DNA from: Prosthecobacter sp.
GTDB taxonomy: Bacteria > Verrucomicrobiota > Verrucomicrobiia > Verrucomicrobiales > Verrucomicrobiaceae
Length of the DNA stretch: 11,860 nucleotides
NCBI GenBank assembly: GCA_025869455.1
Contig: JAOZVT010000440.1
Location: forward strand, 1-11,860
Direction: 5' to 3'
Part shown: positions 1 to 7,541 of the stretch, piece after piece
Layout of the letters: the number at the start of each line of letters is the position of its first letter
Position numbering within the stretch: position 1 is the first letter of the stretch
Position numbers and translations under genes: made by a program
The notes under the pieces: model-generated
Databases searched by the model: none
The model's input: the letters and a program-made list of their open reading frames with translations, nothing else
Told to the model about the DNA's origin: nothing

Positions 1-2
1 AA

Positions 3-104
3 GCAAGCGGTTTGAGTCTCCAGGGGCTTCATGCGATTTCCGCACAAAGGACTGTTCGGGCCACTTTTGCTGCGTACAACCCAAATTATGCTTGGAAATA
101 CTGA
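3..104 (+). CDS. C-terminal end of an unidentified protein (partial)
   Basis: An open + strand frame enters from the left edge and stops with TGA at 102-104, giving 33 residues that end in YNPNYAWKY. The composition is compatible with a real protein tail, and the frame stops well before the terminator hairpin at 186-229, which could serve both strands. There is too little sequence to assign a family. A competing minus-strand reading would start at an ATG at 32-30 and leave the window, and it cannot be excluded. Confidence is low because 100 bases can stay open by chance. Confidence 0.3.
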   Translation, partial: ASGLSLQGLHAISAQRTVRATFAAYNPNYAWKY

Positions 105-185
105 GTTAAGCTTTATCCCAAACATCATCCATGGTGTGTTGGAAATGCTTGTTTAAATAGAATTGATAAAATTAAACCCTGCTTT

Positions 186-229
186 CCCAAAAACAAAAAC
201 CCCTGGCTCACGGGTGAACCAGGGGTTTT
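186..229 (-). terminator. Rho-independent terminator of the lrp-aminotransferase operon
   Basis: An 11-base perfect stem pairs AAAACCCCTGG (196-206) with CCAGGGGTTTT (219-229). Inside it, a C/A mismatch is followed by a further TCA/TGA pairing around a CGGG loop. Read on the minus strand, the hairpin is followed by TTTTTGTTTTT, a typical U-tract. It lies about 25 bases past the aminotransferase stop, the expected place. The A-rich and T-rich flanks on both sides mean it could also end transcription from the left on the + strand. Confidence 0.85.
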
Positions 230-252
230 GCGTTATGGATGGTTAGGCTGAA

Positions 253-1425
253 TTACTTCCGCACTTCGTTCACGTACTCTTCCATGAGGTCCATGGCTTT
301 ATCAATGAGCTCAGGGGCGGTGGCGTAGCAGCAGCGGACGAAGCCTTCTCCGGCGGCACCAAAGGCGGTGCCGGGGACCACGGCGACGCTCTTTTTCTCG
401 AGCAGGCCAAAGGCGAATTCTTTGCTGGTGAGGCCCGTGCTGCGGATCTCTGGGAAGACGTAGAACGCGCCCCCAGGATTGAAACAGTGCAGGCCCATGC
501 CGTTGAGGCGGCCGACGATGGTGTTGCGGCGTTGCTCGTAGCTCTGGCGCATGTCTTCATAGGCACTGGCTCCCATTTTCAGGGCTTCCAGGCCGGCCAT
601 CTGACTGAGGATGGGTGCGCAGAGCATGCAGTACTGATGCACCTTCATCATGGCCTCAATGAGCGGTGCCGGGGCACAGGCGTAACCGAGGCGCCAACCT
701 GTCATGGCAAAGGCCTTGCTGAAGCCATGGAGGAGGACGGTGCGCTCCTTCATGCCGGGCAGTTCGGCGATGCTGACGTGCTGACGGTTGTCGTAGAGCA
801 GCTCGCAGTAGATTTCGTCCGTGAAGACTAACAAATCATGCTTAATGGCCAGCGCGGCGATTTTCTCCAGCTCTTCACGGGGCATGATGCCTCCAGTAGG
901 GTTGGTGGGGAAGTTCAGCGCGATGACTTTGGTCTTCGGTGTGATGGCTTTCTCCACGTCCTCTGCCATGAGAGCAAAGAGGTTTTCCTCGCGCGTTTCC
1001 ACGACGACGGGCACGCCATAGGCCATCTTGATGCTGGGGGCATAAGAGACGTAGCAGGGCTCGTGGTAGATGACTTCGTCGCCAGGATTCAGCATGGCGC
1101 GGAAGGCGATGTCGAGCGCTTCAGAAACACCGACGGTGACGAGGATCTCGTTCTTCGGGTTGTAGCTGATGCGGAACTGATTCTCCACGTAGCCGCTGAT
1201 GGCGACGCGTAGGGATTCCAGCCCGAGGTTGGAGGTGTAGCTGGTCTGCCCTTTTTCCAGCGAGCGGATGGCCGCTTCGCGGATGGGCCAGGGAGTGGGT
1301 TTGTCTGGTTCACCGACGCCGAGCGAGATGACATCGCTACGGCCAATGACCAGTTCAAAAAAGTCCCGAATGCCAGAGCGCGGGAGATCGCGGATCTGGG
1401 TGGAAAGTTTGCTGTTGTAATCCAT
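253..1425 (-). CDS. class I/II pyridoxal-phosphate aminotransferase
   Basis: This 390-residue fold-type I PLP enzyme probably exchanges an amino group between an amino acid and a 2-oxo acid in the cytoplasm. Visible landmarks are the N-terminal SLGVGEPD (34-41), the NPTGG cofactor loop (N175), D203 and Y206 in FTDEIY, the PLP-binding lysine K237 in HGFSK, R245 just after in GWRLGY, and R364 near the C terminus, where the family binds the substrate carboxylate. Length is normal for subfamily I-gamma enzymes such as PatA or archaeal-type aspartate/aromatic aminotransferases. The substrate cannot be read from sequence. A GAGAGG ribosome-binding site sits nine bases before the ATG. The gene lies 24 bases behind an Lrp/AsnC regulator on the same strand, suggesting amino-acid-responsive expression, and a strong terminator follows it. 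Confidence 0.93.
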   Translation of the reverse strand: MDYNSKLSTQIRDLPRSGIRDFFELVIGRSDVISLGVGEPDKPTPWPIREAAIRSLEKGQTSYTSNLGLESLRVAISGYVENQFRISYNPKNEILVTVGVSEALDIAFRAMLNPGDEVIYHEPCYVSYAPSIKMAYGVPVVVETREENLFALMAEDVEKAITPKTKVIALNFPTNPTGGIMPREELEKIAALAIKHDLLVFTDEIYCELLYDNRQHVSIAELPGMKERTVLLHGFSKAFAMTGWRLGYACAPAPLIEAMMKVHQYCMLCAPILSQMAGLEALKMGASAYEDMRQSYEQRRNTIVGRLNGMGLHCFNPGGAFYVFPEIRSTGLTSKEFAFGLLEKKSVAVVPGTAFGAAGEGFVRCCYATAPELIDKAMDLMEEYVNEVRK

Positions 1426-1449
1426 TTGGTTGGGCCTCTCGAACTATGA

Positions 1450-1929
1450 TCACGGGCTGACTGGCAGACGTTCCTCATCATCGTCCGTGTTCGCCAGGAA
1501 CCCGGACTGTTTATAGGCCTTCAATTGGAAATGGGTGGCGGTGGAGAGCACACCCCCGAGAGTACTGAGCTTCTCAGCGACAAAGTTTGCCACGTCGAGC
1601 AGGTCCTTACCTTCCACAAGTACGGCTAGGTCATAACCGCCACTCATGAGGAAGCACTCGCGCACTTGGTCAAATTTGGCGATGCGTTTAGCCAGACGGT
1701 CAAAGCCGCCTTCGCGCTCTGGGGTGATGCGCACTTCAATGAGTGCGGTGACGCCACGATGACCCGCCTTGTGCTTGTCCACCACGGCGTTGTAGCCCAG
1801 GATTGTCTTATCCGCCTCCGCCGCTCGCATCCGGCGTACAACTTCGTCTTCAGAAAGGCTCAGGACTTGAGCCAGCTCACTGGTGGAGCGGTTTGAGTTG
1901 ATTTGGAGGAGTTGAATCAGTGGATCCAT
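1450..1929 (-). CDS. Lrp/AsnC family transcriptional regulator
   Basis: A 159-residue feast/famine regulator. Residues about 3-45 form the helix-turn-helix, with the usual TSELAQVLSLSEDEVVRRM pattern and an ILGYNAVVD linker. Residues about 58-140 form the RAM (AsnC ligand-binding) domain, with the hallmark SGGYDLAVLVEG segment at 96-107. Family members bind amino acids through this domain and act as dimers or octamers. The C terminus carries an extra acidic tail (NTDDDEERLPVSP) beyond the normal domain. It is the first gene of an operon with the aminotransferase, 24 bases upstream of it, and is therefore a likely local regulator of that gene and of itself. No clear Shine-Dalgarno precedes its ATG. 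Confidence 0.92.
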   Translation of the reverse strand: MDPLIQLLQINSNRSTSELAQVLSLSEDEVVRRMRAAEADKTILGYNAVVDKHKAGHRGVTALIEVRITPEREGGFDRLAKRIAKFDQVRECFLMSGGYDLAVLVEGKDLLDVANFVAEKLSTLGGVLSTATHFQLKAYKQSGFLANTDDDEERLPVSP

Positions 1930-1993
1930 GGGAAGCGCAATCTAACGCGCCTCCGGCAGCTTGCACAAAGTTTGTTTCACAACTCACCTAGTT

Positions 1994-3061
1994 TTATAGG
2001 TAGCACGCCACCGCTTGCGTCGGGCCAGATTCAGGCAAAAGCAGGAGCACCACCGCAGGCAATGCCACGACGATATCTGCCCACACGCGGAAGGCTTCTA
2101 CCGATATCTGGTGGCGTTTCCACCAAAGGATTTCCAGGCCGATCAAGCCCGCCAGCGTGGCCAGACACAGCGGCAGCAGGCGGGTGGGTAAATGCTCCGT
2201 CAAGATGGCGGCTAGGCAGAGCAGGGTGACGATGAATGAACTGCGCACCGTGCCGTGGGCTCTTGGGGAAGAGTCGGGCTGATCTTCGCGAACGGTGATC
2301 AGCGCCAGATTGCTGACGAAGAGCAGGGATAGGAAAATCAGTTCCATCCAGTTGTCTGCCCCGTCACTACCCAGCGTGTGAAAGCGTGTCCAGGTGGTGC
2401 AACCGAAGGCGAATAACATGCCTGCGGCCACTTCTTTGCGGAAGAGTTTTTCCACTTGTTCATGCCAGCGGAAGCTGAACATGAGCATGGCTCCGGCGGC
2501 AATGAGCCCGGAGATGATGAGCCGTACATTGAAGGGAATGGGCAGTGCGTTGATGAAGAAGAGCAGGAGTAAAATGCCTGCTTGGAGTAAGTAGCGGCGC
2601 GCTTTGCTGTTGGTGACGGAATAAAGGATCAGATACAGGCCGATGGGCAGGACTTGAACCAAAGAATGAGCCAGTAAGCCCGAGGGGACAACCCAGAGCG
2701 CAAGCCAAGCCAGCACGCCTGTGCCTAGCGGGATCACCCCCCAAACAAGGGGCCAACGGAAGCGATGATAAAAGCGATGCCTGACACTCAGCAGCTCTGC
2801 CGGAACGCCAAAGGTATCCAAGGCCCGATCCACCAGATAAATCAGCCACACGGCCAGCCCCAGTCCTGGCAGGACGCCGGGCATCAGCGCCAGATCATTG
2901 ATGTGAGCCAGGGCTGCCAGCCACAGAACGGCCACCAGCGGGGCCTCCAGGCTTAGGACATGTGGCCATAACCAGGGGGGAGTTCCTGGGGCGGGGAGAG
3001 TTTTGTTTGATTCAGTGGACAAGCAGTGACTTGAAGTCTGATAACTGAGGATTGCAAACAA
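1994..3061 (-). CDS. polytopic membrane protein, UbiA-like
   Basis: A 355-residue integral membrane protein with about eight or nine hydrophobic segments (for example near 38-52, 63-78, 104-126, 133-147, 159-175, 178-195, 241-257, 275-288, 296-313 and 328-342). Two spots recall the UbiA prenyltransferase superfamily: YLVDRALD (75-82), at the place of the first Asp-rich motif, and NLALITVREDQPD (251-263), an acidic motif later in the chain. The classic NDxxD is absent, so a role in prenyl transfer is only a guess. The start used is TTG; no in-frame ATG exists before residue 60. An alternative TTG at 3022-3020 would remove 13 residues. It is read divergently from the glycosyltransferase, with 55 bases between their starts. 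Confidence 0.75.
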   Translation of the reverse strand: MFAILSYQTSSHCLSTESNKTLPAPGTPPWLWPHVLSLEAPLVAVLWLAALAHINDLALMPGVLPGLGLAVWLIYLVDRALDTFGVPAELLSVRHRFYHRFRWPLVWGVIPLGTGVLAWLALWVVPSGLLAHSLVQVLPIGLYLILYSVTNSKARRYLLQAGILLLLFFINALPIPFNVRLIISGLIAAGAMLMFSFRWHEQVEKLFRKEVAAGMLFAFGCTTWTRFHTLGSDGADNWMELIFLSLLFVSNLALITVREDQPDSSPRAHGTVRSSFIVTLLCLAAILTEHLPTRLLPLCLATLAGLIGLEILWWKRHQISVEAFRVWADIVVALPAVVLLLLPESGPTQAVACYL

Positions 3062-3116
3062 AGAGACTTTTCCATTTTCATTTCCTCAATCACCAGCTTC
3101 CCTTTCCCCCCACGAC

Positions 3117-3902
3117 ATGCCCTATCCGCTTTCCATCGCCATCATCTCGAAAAATGAGGAGGCCAATCTGCGCCGCTGTCTGGCCAGTACGGCGGGATTG
3201 GCAGAGGAGATCGTGATCGTGGACAGCGGCAGCACGGATGGCACGGCGGCTGTGGCGGCTGAATTTGAGGCTCTCTTTATTACCAAACCGTGGATGGGGT
3301 TTGCTGCTCAAAAAAATCACTGCAACGATCTCTGTTCTCAGCCCTGGATTCTGGCGCTGGATTGTGATGAAGAGCTGTCTCCAGAATTGAGGAAGTCCAT
3401 CCAGAGCTTTTTTGAAAGTGGGGATGATCGGCGTTACGTGGCTGCTTGGATGGCACGGCGCGTGTGGTTCCTGGGCCGCTGGATTCGGCATGGCGACTGG
3501 TATCCAGATAAAAAAGTGCGGCTGTTTTTTAAAGAGAAAGGCCGCTGGGAAGGTCATGCAAACAGTCAGGTGCATGAGCGTCTGGTCGTGGACGGGCCGC
3601 ATACTCAGTTGAAGGGAGATCTCTACCATTACTCCTTCACCGACATGCGTCATTATCTGGATAAACATCTGGGCTACACGGATGTCTTTGCTGAGCATGA
3701 GCTGGCCGAGGGGCGCGGCTGGTCCCTGGTGGATGCGCTGTTTCGGCCCTGGTGGCGGTTCTTCCGGGCTTATGTCTTGCGGCGTGGTTTTTTAGATGGG
3801 TTCCCAGGTTTCTGGATCGCCATTGCGACGGCCTTTTTCACCTTCATGCGTTACAGTCGCGCCTATGAGGCGAAGGTGAGTCATCGGAAAGCGGGTGTGT
3901 AA
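3117..3902 (+). CDS. family 2 glycosyltransferase, WaaE/KdtX-like
   Basis: A 261-residue GT-A fold glycosyltransferase of family GT2, of the kind that adds a glucose to the inner core of lipopolysaccharide or makes similar envelope glycans at the cytoplasmic face. The N-terminal SIAIISKNEEANLRRCL is the nucleotide-sugar strand and helix. VDSGSTDGT (35-43) is the UDP-binding loop, and LDCDEELS (81-88) is the DxD-equivalent metal site. GDWYPDKKVRLF (126-137) and QVHE (151-154) match the WaaE-type acceptor region. A hydrophobic C-terminal stretch (about 228-246) would hold it to the inner membrane. No Shine-Dalgarno precedes the ATG, but the N terminus fits the family exactly. It stands apart from any LPS cluster in this window, so the acceptor cannot be inferred from neighbours. 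Confidence 0.9.
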   Translation: MPYPLSIAIISKNEEANLRRCLASTAGLAEEIVIVDSGSTDGTAAVAAEFEALFITKPWMGFAAQKNHCNDLCSQPWILALDCDEELSPELRKSIQSFFESGDDRRYVAAWMARRVWFLGRWIRHGDWYPDKKVRLFFKEKGRWEGHANSQVHERLVVDGPHTQLKGDLYHYSFTDMRHYLDKHLGYTDVFAEHELAEGRGWSLVDALFRPWWRFFRAYVLRRGFLDGFPGFWIAIATAFFTFMRYSRAYEAKVSHRKAGV

Positions 3903-3941
3903 AAGACTTGCTCTAGAGGCATCGCTATTCACCATCGGTCG

Positions 3942-5588
3942 GTGCTTAATCGTTACGTCTCTTTCATCTTCATTTCCCTGCTGCTGGCCAGCTGTGTCGC
4001 TGCGCCGAAAGCACCCACGGTCAAAGAGCCCTTCTGGTCCTGGAAAGCTCTGACTCAACTGCGCATGGCCGGGCAACTGACCCAGGCGGCTCAGGCATGG
4101 GATGTCCTCAAGGATGATGATTCATCCAACCGTCAAAAGGCCGAGGCTGAGGTGAAGTATGAGCGTGCTCTGGCCGCTCTTTTAAAGGAGTGGAGCCGCA
4201 GTGCGCTGCCGCGCAAGTGGGAGACGGGCAGTGTTTTTAAAGGACGCGATAAACGCTACGTTATCCAGTTGCTGCCCGCCCCAGGAAGCCCGCAGGAGGT
4301 GTCGCCCTTGGTCTTGGATCGGCTGTTAGTGGCGGATGATGTGAAGGTTTCCAAGAGTTGCCCTCCCGTGATCGAAGAAGGGCTCGGGGTCCCGATGGTA
4401 GGGCAGGTGATGCATACCGATGAAGCTGCCGCGAAGTATCCCTTGATGCCTCTGAACGGCTCTCAATTAACGCTAACCGCTATCTTAGAGTTCGATCCGC
4501 CGGGCAAGGACCAAACACGCACTTGTCATCTGCATCTCTACAATCCGCTGCGGCAGGCCAAGGCAAAAGTCGCCGGGCATGAGACCGTTCTAGCGGCTAA
4601 TTACACAGCCCCGAAAGAGCTCTCTTTGAATGATGGCTTCCTGCGTGGCTTTTCGCTGATCGGTCTGCTGTTTCCTAACAAAGTATTGGATGAGAGTGAG
4701 CTCTATCGCCTCGAGATCTATGATCGGCAGCGCATCCCCGTGGTGTTTGTCCATGGCCTCATGTCGGATCCACACATTTGGTATAACTGCATCAATGCCA
4801 TCTATGCAGACCCCGTCCTGCGGGCCAATTACCAGCCCTGGTACTTCCTTTATCCCTCGGGCATGGCGGTGCCTGCCACCTCCTACCGTTTGCGCGAGTC
4901 CCTGGAGCAGGCTCGTGCTAAGCTGGACCCTGAGGGGGATGACCCAGGGATGAATCAGATGGTGCTGGTGGGGCATAGCATGGGTGGCTTGCTCAGCCGA
5001 ATGCAGACCGTGGATAGCGGAGATGCGATATGGGATGCGTACTTTAATTGCACGGCGGAAAAACTCACGGTTTCCAAGTCCACCCGCGAACGACTCCTGG
5101 AAACGCTGCGTTTTGAAAAGCAGCCCTACATCAAGCGGCTCATCTTCATCACCGTGCCTCATCGTGGCAGCAATGTGGCGGATAAAGGCATCGTCTATCG
5201 CCTCGCCAGTCTCATTCGTTTGCCCGTGGATTCCGTCTTGCTGGCCAAGGAAATCCTCTCCGGTAACATTGACTCCCTGACACCGCAGATGCGTGACTGG
5301 GGCGCGTTTGGCTTTCTCAGCATCGGCACCCTTTCCCCGAAGCACCCTTACCTGAAGGCCCTGAATGCCCAGCCCATCCCCGTGCCGCATCACAGCATCA
5401 TCGGGAAGGTGGGCAATGTTCCGCTGGAAAAAAGCAGCGACCGCGTGGTTCCCTACACCAGCTCACATCTGGATACCGGCACGGAGCTAGTGGTGCCATA
5501 CTGGCATGGCTGCGTGGAAAAACCCGAGGTCATCGCTGAAGTGACCCGCCGCCTGAAGCTGCACCTGCGTGAAAACGGTAGGCTGTGA
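3942..5588 (+). CDS. lipoprotein with alpha/beta-hydrolase (esterase/lipase-like) domain
   Basis: A 548-residue protein beginning at GTG with a type II signal peptide. Residues 1-17 are hydrophobic and end in a lipobox LASC, so C18 would be lipidated and the protein anchored in the envelope. Residues about 25-255 form an N-terminal region I do not recognise, which includes an alpha-helical stretch. The hydrolase domain starts at IPVVFVHGLM (265-274, oxyanion HG). It has the nucleophile elbow GHSMGG with S346, and a late SSDRVVPYTSSHL segment (498-510) giving a probable acid D500, with H522 in YWHGC as probable catalytic histidine. The TVPHRGSN segment (404-411) matches PGAP1/lecithin-acyltransferase-like lipases. 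A long insertion separates elbow and acid. The substrate is unknown. The GTG start is chosen because it places the signal peptide correctly; no Shine-Dalgarno is seen. Confidence 0.88.
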   Translation: MLNRYVSFIFISLLLASCVAAPKAPTVKEPFWSWKALTQLRMAGQLTQAAQAWDVLKDDDSSNRQKAEAEVKYERALAALLKEWSRSALPRKWETGSVFKGRDKRYVIQLLPAPGSPQEVSPLVLDRLLVADDVKVSKSCPPVIEEGLGVPMVGQVMHTDEAAAKYPLMPLNGSQLTLTAILEFDPPGKDQTRTCHLHLYNPLRQAKAKVAGHETVLAANYTAPKELSLNDGFLRGFSLIGLLFPNKVLDESELYRLEIYDRQRIPVVFVHGLMSDPHIWYNCINAIYADPVLRANYQPWYFLYPSGMAVPATSYRLRESLEQARAKLDPEGDDPGMNQMVLVGHSMGGLLSRMQTVDSGDAIWDAYFNCTAEKLTVSKSTRERLLETLRFEKQPYIKRLIFITVPHRGSNVADKGIVYRLASLIRLPVDSVLLAKEILSGNIDSLTPQMRDWGAFGFLSIGTLSPKHPYLKALNAQPIPVPHHSIIGKVGNVPLEKSSDRVVPYTSSHLDTGTELVVPYWHGCVEKPEVIAEVTRRLKLHLRENGRL

Positions 5589-5681
5589 GGCACGCTCCTG
5601 GCGTTTGTTCTGCTTGAAAGCATTGCCTTTTTGCCCCAAACAACAGCCAGCAAGACTCCGTTCTCTTACCTTTTCTCACGC

Positions 5682-6041
5682 ATGTTTTCCACCGGTCAAA
5701 AAGTCGTCTGTATCAATGATCAATTCGAGCCCTGGGTCTATGACCTGTACACGGCCTTGCCCAAGAAAGGACGCACCTACACCATCCGTGCCATTTCCGT
5801 GGGTCGCTCGAACCCCAAGTTCTCCGTCAACGACGACGCGGAACTGAAGCTCACCGATGCTGAGTTTGACATCCTGGTGCTTCTGAAAGAACTGCAAAAC
5901 TCAGAAGATCCGCATTCCTCCGTGAAGCAGGAGCTCGGCTTCCGGTCAGAGCGTTTTGCCCCGCTGGAAGAAGACGAAGAAGAGATCGAAGACGAAGCCG
6001 AAGAACTCATCGGCGCAGGCGCAGCCACCAAAAGCTGGTAA
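5682..6041 (+). CDS. small hypothetical protein with acidic tail
   Basis: A 119-residue soluble protein. I choose the ATG at 5682 over an upstream TTG (5631) because the conserved-looking core starts right after it. The core is KVVCINDQFEPWVYDLYTALPKKG followed by RTYTIRAISVG (31-41), then a hydrophobic acidic segment ending in LVLLKELQN (65-73) and GFRSERFAPL (86-95). The tail (about 96-109) is a run of Glu and Asp. The 'KKGxxYTIR ... FRSERFxPL' arrangement recalls short phage and bacterial hypothetical proteins of unknown role; I cannot name the family. It sits 93 bases after the lipoprotein gene and 18 bases before the ArsC/Spx-like gene, so it is probably cotranscribed with the latter. 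Confidence 0.75.
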   Translation: MFSTGQKVVCINDQFEPWVYDLYTALPKKGRTYTIRAISVGRSNPKFSVNDDAELKLTDAEFDILVLLKELQNSEDPHSSVKQELGFRSERFAPLEEDEEEIEDEAEELIGAGAATKSW

Positions 6042-6059
6042 TCAACACGCCCTTTCCCC

Positions 6060-6422
6060 ATGCTGAAAATCTACGCATACCAAGGCTGCTCCACCTGCAA
6101 AAATGCCCTCAAGTGGCTCAAAGCCCAGGGCATCGCCCATGAAGAAGCCGCCATCCGCGAAACCCCGCCGACGGTGAAGGAACTGCGCGCCATGCTGGAG
6201 GCCAAAAACGGTGAACTCCGTCTCCTCTTCAACACCTCCGGCCAAGACTACCGCGCGCTCGGCATGAAGGACAAACTGCCCACGCTATCCACCGACGAAG
6301 CCCTGGAGTTACTCGCCACCAACGGCAACCTCGTGAAACGTCCCTTTGCCCTCGATCCCACCGCCGGGGTCCACCTGGTCGGCTTCAAAGAAGCCGAATG
6401 GCAGCAGGCCCTGAAGGCCTAA
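6060..6422 (+). CDS. ArsC/Spx/YffB family thioredoxin-fold protein
   Basis: A 120-residue protein of the arsenate reductase (ArsC)-like thioredoxin fold. IYAYQGCSTCKNALKWL (4-20) has a CxxC redox pair at C10 and C13, as in Spx and MgsR, followed by the family's linker with ETPP (34-37). NTSGQDYRALGMKDKL (58-73) corresponds to the ArsC/Spx 'F..S...YR.L' helix, and NGNLVKRPF (88-96) carries the cis-proline loop. Length matches the family. True ArsC enzymes use a single catalytic cysteine, whereas the CxxC here fits the Spx/YffB branch, whose members act as RNA-polymerase-binding stress regulators or glutathione-dependent reductases. Which of these applies cannot be decided. It is the last ordinary gene before the cassette array. 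Confidence 0.88.
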   Translation: MLKIYAYQGCSTCKNALKWLKAQGIAHEEAAIRETPPTVKELRAMLEAKNGELRLLFNTSGQDYRALGMKDKLPTLSTDEALELLATNGNLVKRPFALDPTAGVHLVGFKEAEWQQALKA

Positions 6423-6429
6423 GGCATCT

Positions 6430-6545
6430 TCGAGGGTAGGGGAGGGGACGCCCTGCGCGAGAGGAGCGCGGATACTCCTGTCCGCTGTCTTCAAATGGCG
6501 GCGAAGCCGCGAAGAAAAAGATGCAGGAGGACTACCTGCACCTCT
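6430..6545. repeat. GC-rich hairpin cluster, possible dispersed element
   Basis: Several small inverted repeats lie together: GCGGA/TCCGC around 6468-6485, GCGGC-GAA-GCCGC at 6498-6510, and TGCAGG/CCTGCA at 6522-6527 and 6535-6540. The surrounding wording (AGCGCGGATACTCCTGTCCG and GATGCAGG...CCTGCACC) resembles intergenic filler I associate with Verrucomicrobiota genomes, but only one copy is present here, so repetition in the genome is inferred. No run of T follows, so it is not a good terminator. Confidence 0.35.
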
Positions 6546-6844
6546 CTCCCTGCGCTTGCTTGATAGAAGACAAAATCATTTCAAATGCTGTTAATGACAA
6601 TCATCTCCAGTGGCATAAGCCATTGAACCCCGCCACCTAGCCCTGCTCTGTCTTCTATTAATAAGGAAGAAAGCACCTCATGCCGATGAATGCTTTTTGT
6701 TACTTCACGCTCAAATGAGTTGCTTAGGCAAATTCGCAAGTCTAAAAGTAAGTCGCAAGATAACCTTCTTGTCAGGAATAAAGGAGATTATAAATAGATT
6801 TAACAATAAATCACCTGTTGGCCCACCAGCACGAAGTCAATTTC
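6546..6844. other. gene-free junction before the cassette array
   Basis: This stretch is clearly more AT-rich than the genes to its left and holds no convincing reading frame. A short frame from 6697 to 6885 runs into the next gene in a different phase and has no protein-like pattern. The spot just before the first cassette gene is where an attI site would be expected. A GTTGGCC at 6817-6823 resembles an R box (GTTRRRY) with one mismatch, but I find no paired L box or second R box, so I do not call an attI. Confidence 0.4.
6769..6794 (+). promoter_or_regulatory. possible promoter for the first cassette gene
   Basis: TTGTCA at 6769-6774 and TATAAA at 6789-6794 resemble -35 and -10 boxes, with a short 14-base spacing that argues against an ordinary sigma-70 promoter. 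The boxes lie in the most AT-rich part of the junction, about 50 bases before the ATG at 6845, in the position where an integron Pc promoter would drive the array. Weak evidence. Confidence 0.25.
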
Positions 6845-7513
6845 ATGATCGCAGAGACACAAATCCCAGAGTGGCTGAAAGTTGAGGCCTATTCAAATTA
6901 CCTGATTTTTGCTCTGGGTATTTGTGGCGGCCTTCTGGTTGCCGCCGCCAAACACTTCTTCCGCAAGATCCCACATATCGAGGTGTCCCGCGTCCGCCAC
7001 GCAGCACTTGTGTCATACTCGGCGGAGATCGCGCACAGACTCGACATAACCTATGGCGATAGGCGTGTGGCTCAGCTTTTTGGCTCAACTTTAACCTTTC
7101 GCAATCGTGGCACGGAACCAATCCAGAATATTAATCTCACAATAACAATCGATGGGAAGGAGGCGAAATCTTCATTCATCGAGTTCCACACCCTAGAGGA
7201 TGGTGACCCGAAGCGTCGGCCTGATGTCGCCACAAAACTTAAGCAGGACGGGCCGACTCTGTTCACTGCTGAGGTTTTCATTCCCTACCTGAATCCGTTT
7301 GGTGACCACAAGGATACGGTGGCAATTAACATGTTTTGCGACGCCGAATTGACTATTACCCGAGTTAGTGGAGCGGGTTCTGGTTGGAGCTCTCGATTCA
7401 TTGACCGCCATGCTTTGTGGGAGGATTTGGCACTTGATCTGACACCCACTGGAGCAACACCTCTGTTGAATGCAGCAGTGGCAGTCACCAAGTATTTGGC
7501 TCGTAGAGTCTAG
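6845..7513 (+). CDS. cassette 1: single-span membrane protein with beta-rich domain
   Basis: A 222-residue protein of unknown function. A hydrophobic segment at about 18-36 (YLIFALGICGGLLVAAAK) anchors it near the N terminus, with basic residues just after it (KHFFRKI) suggesting a cytoplasmic C-terminal domain. That domain reads as beta strands: LTFRNRGTEPIQNINLTITI (83-102) looks like an Ig-like or beta-sandwich strand pair, and AEVFIPYLNPFGDHKDTVAI (142-161) continues it. Many bacteria carry proteins of this layout, in which a membrane anchor precedes a 'N-x-G-x-x-x-I' beta domain, and their role is undescribed. I choose ATG 6845; a TTG at 6818 would add nine residues without any family support. 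No Shine-Dalgarno is seen. An attC site follows 28 bases after the stop. Confidence 0.75.
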   Translation: MIAETQIPEWLKVEAYSNYLIFALGICGGLLVAAAKHFFRKIPHIEVSRVRHAALVSYSAEIAHRLDITYGDRRVAQLFGSTLTFRNRGTEPIQNINLTITIDGKEAKSSFIEFHTLEDGDPKRRPDVATKLKQDGPTLFTAEVFIPYLNPFGDHKDTVAINMFCDAELTITRVSGAGSGWSSRFIDRHALWEDLALDLTPTGATPLLNAAVAVTKYLARRV

Positions 7514-7541
7514 GAATGAGACAGTTACAGACAATGACGAA

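Noticed and set aside
838..1212. + strand frames opposite the aminotransferase
   Set aside because: They are shadows of a gene with full catalytic motifs on the minus strand.
6817..6823. attI core GTTGGCC before cassette 1
   Set aside because: One mismatch to GTTRRRY, no neighbouring integrase-binding repeats and no integrase gene; a seven-base match is expected by chance.
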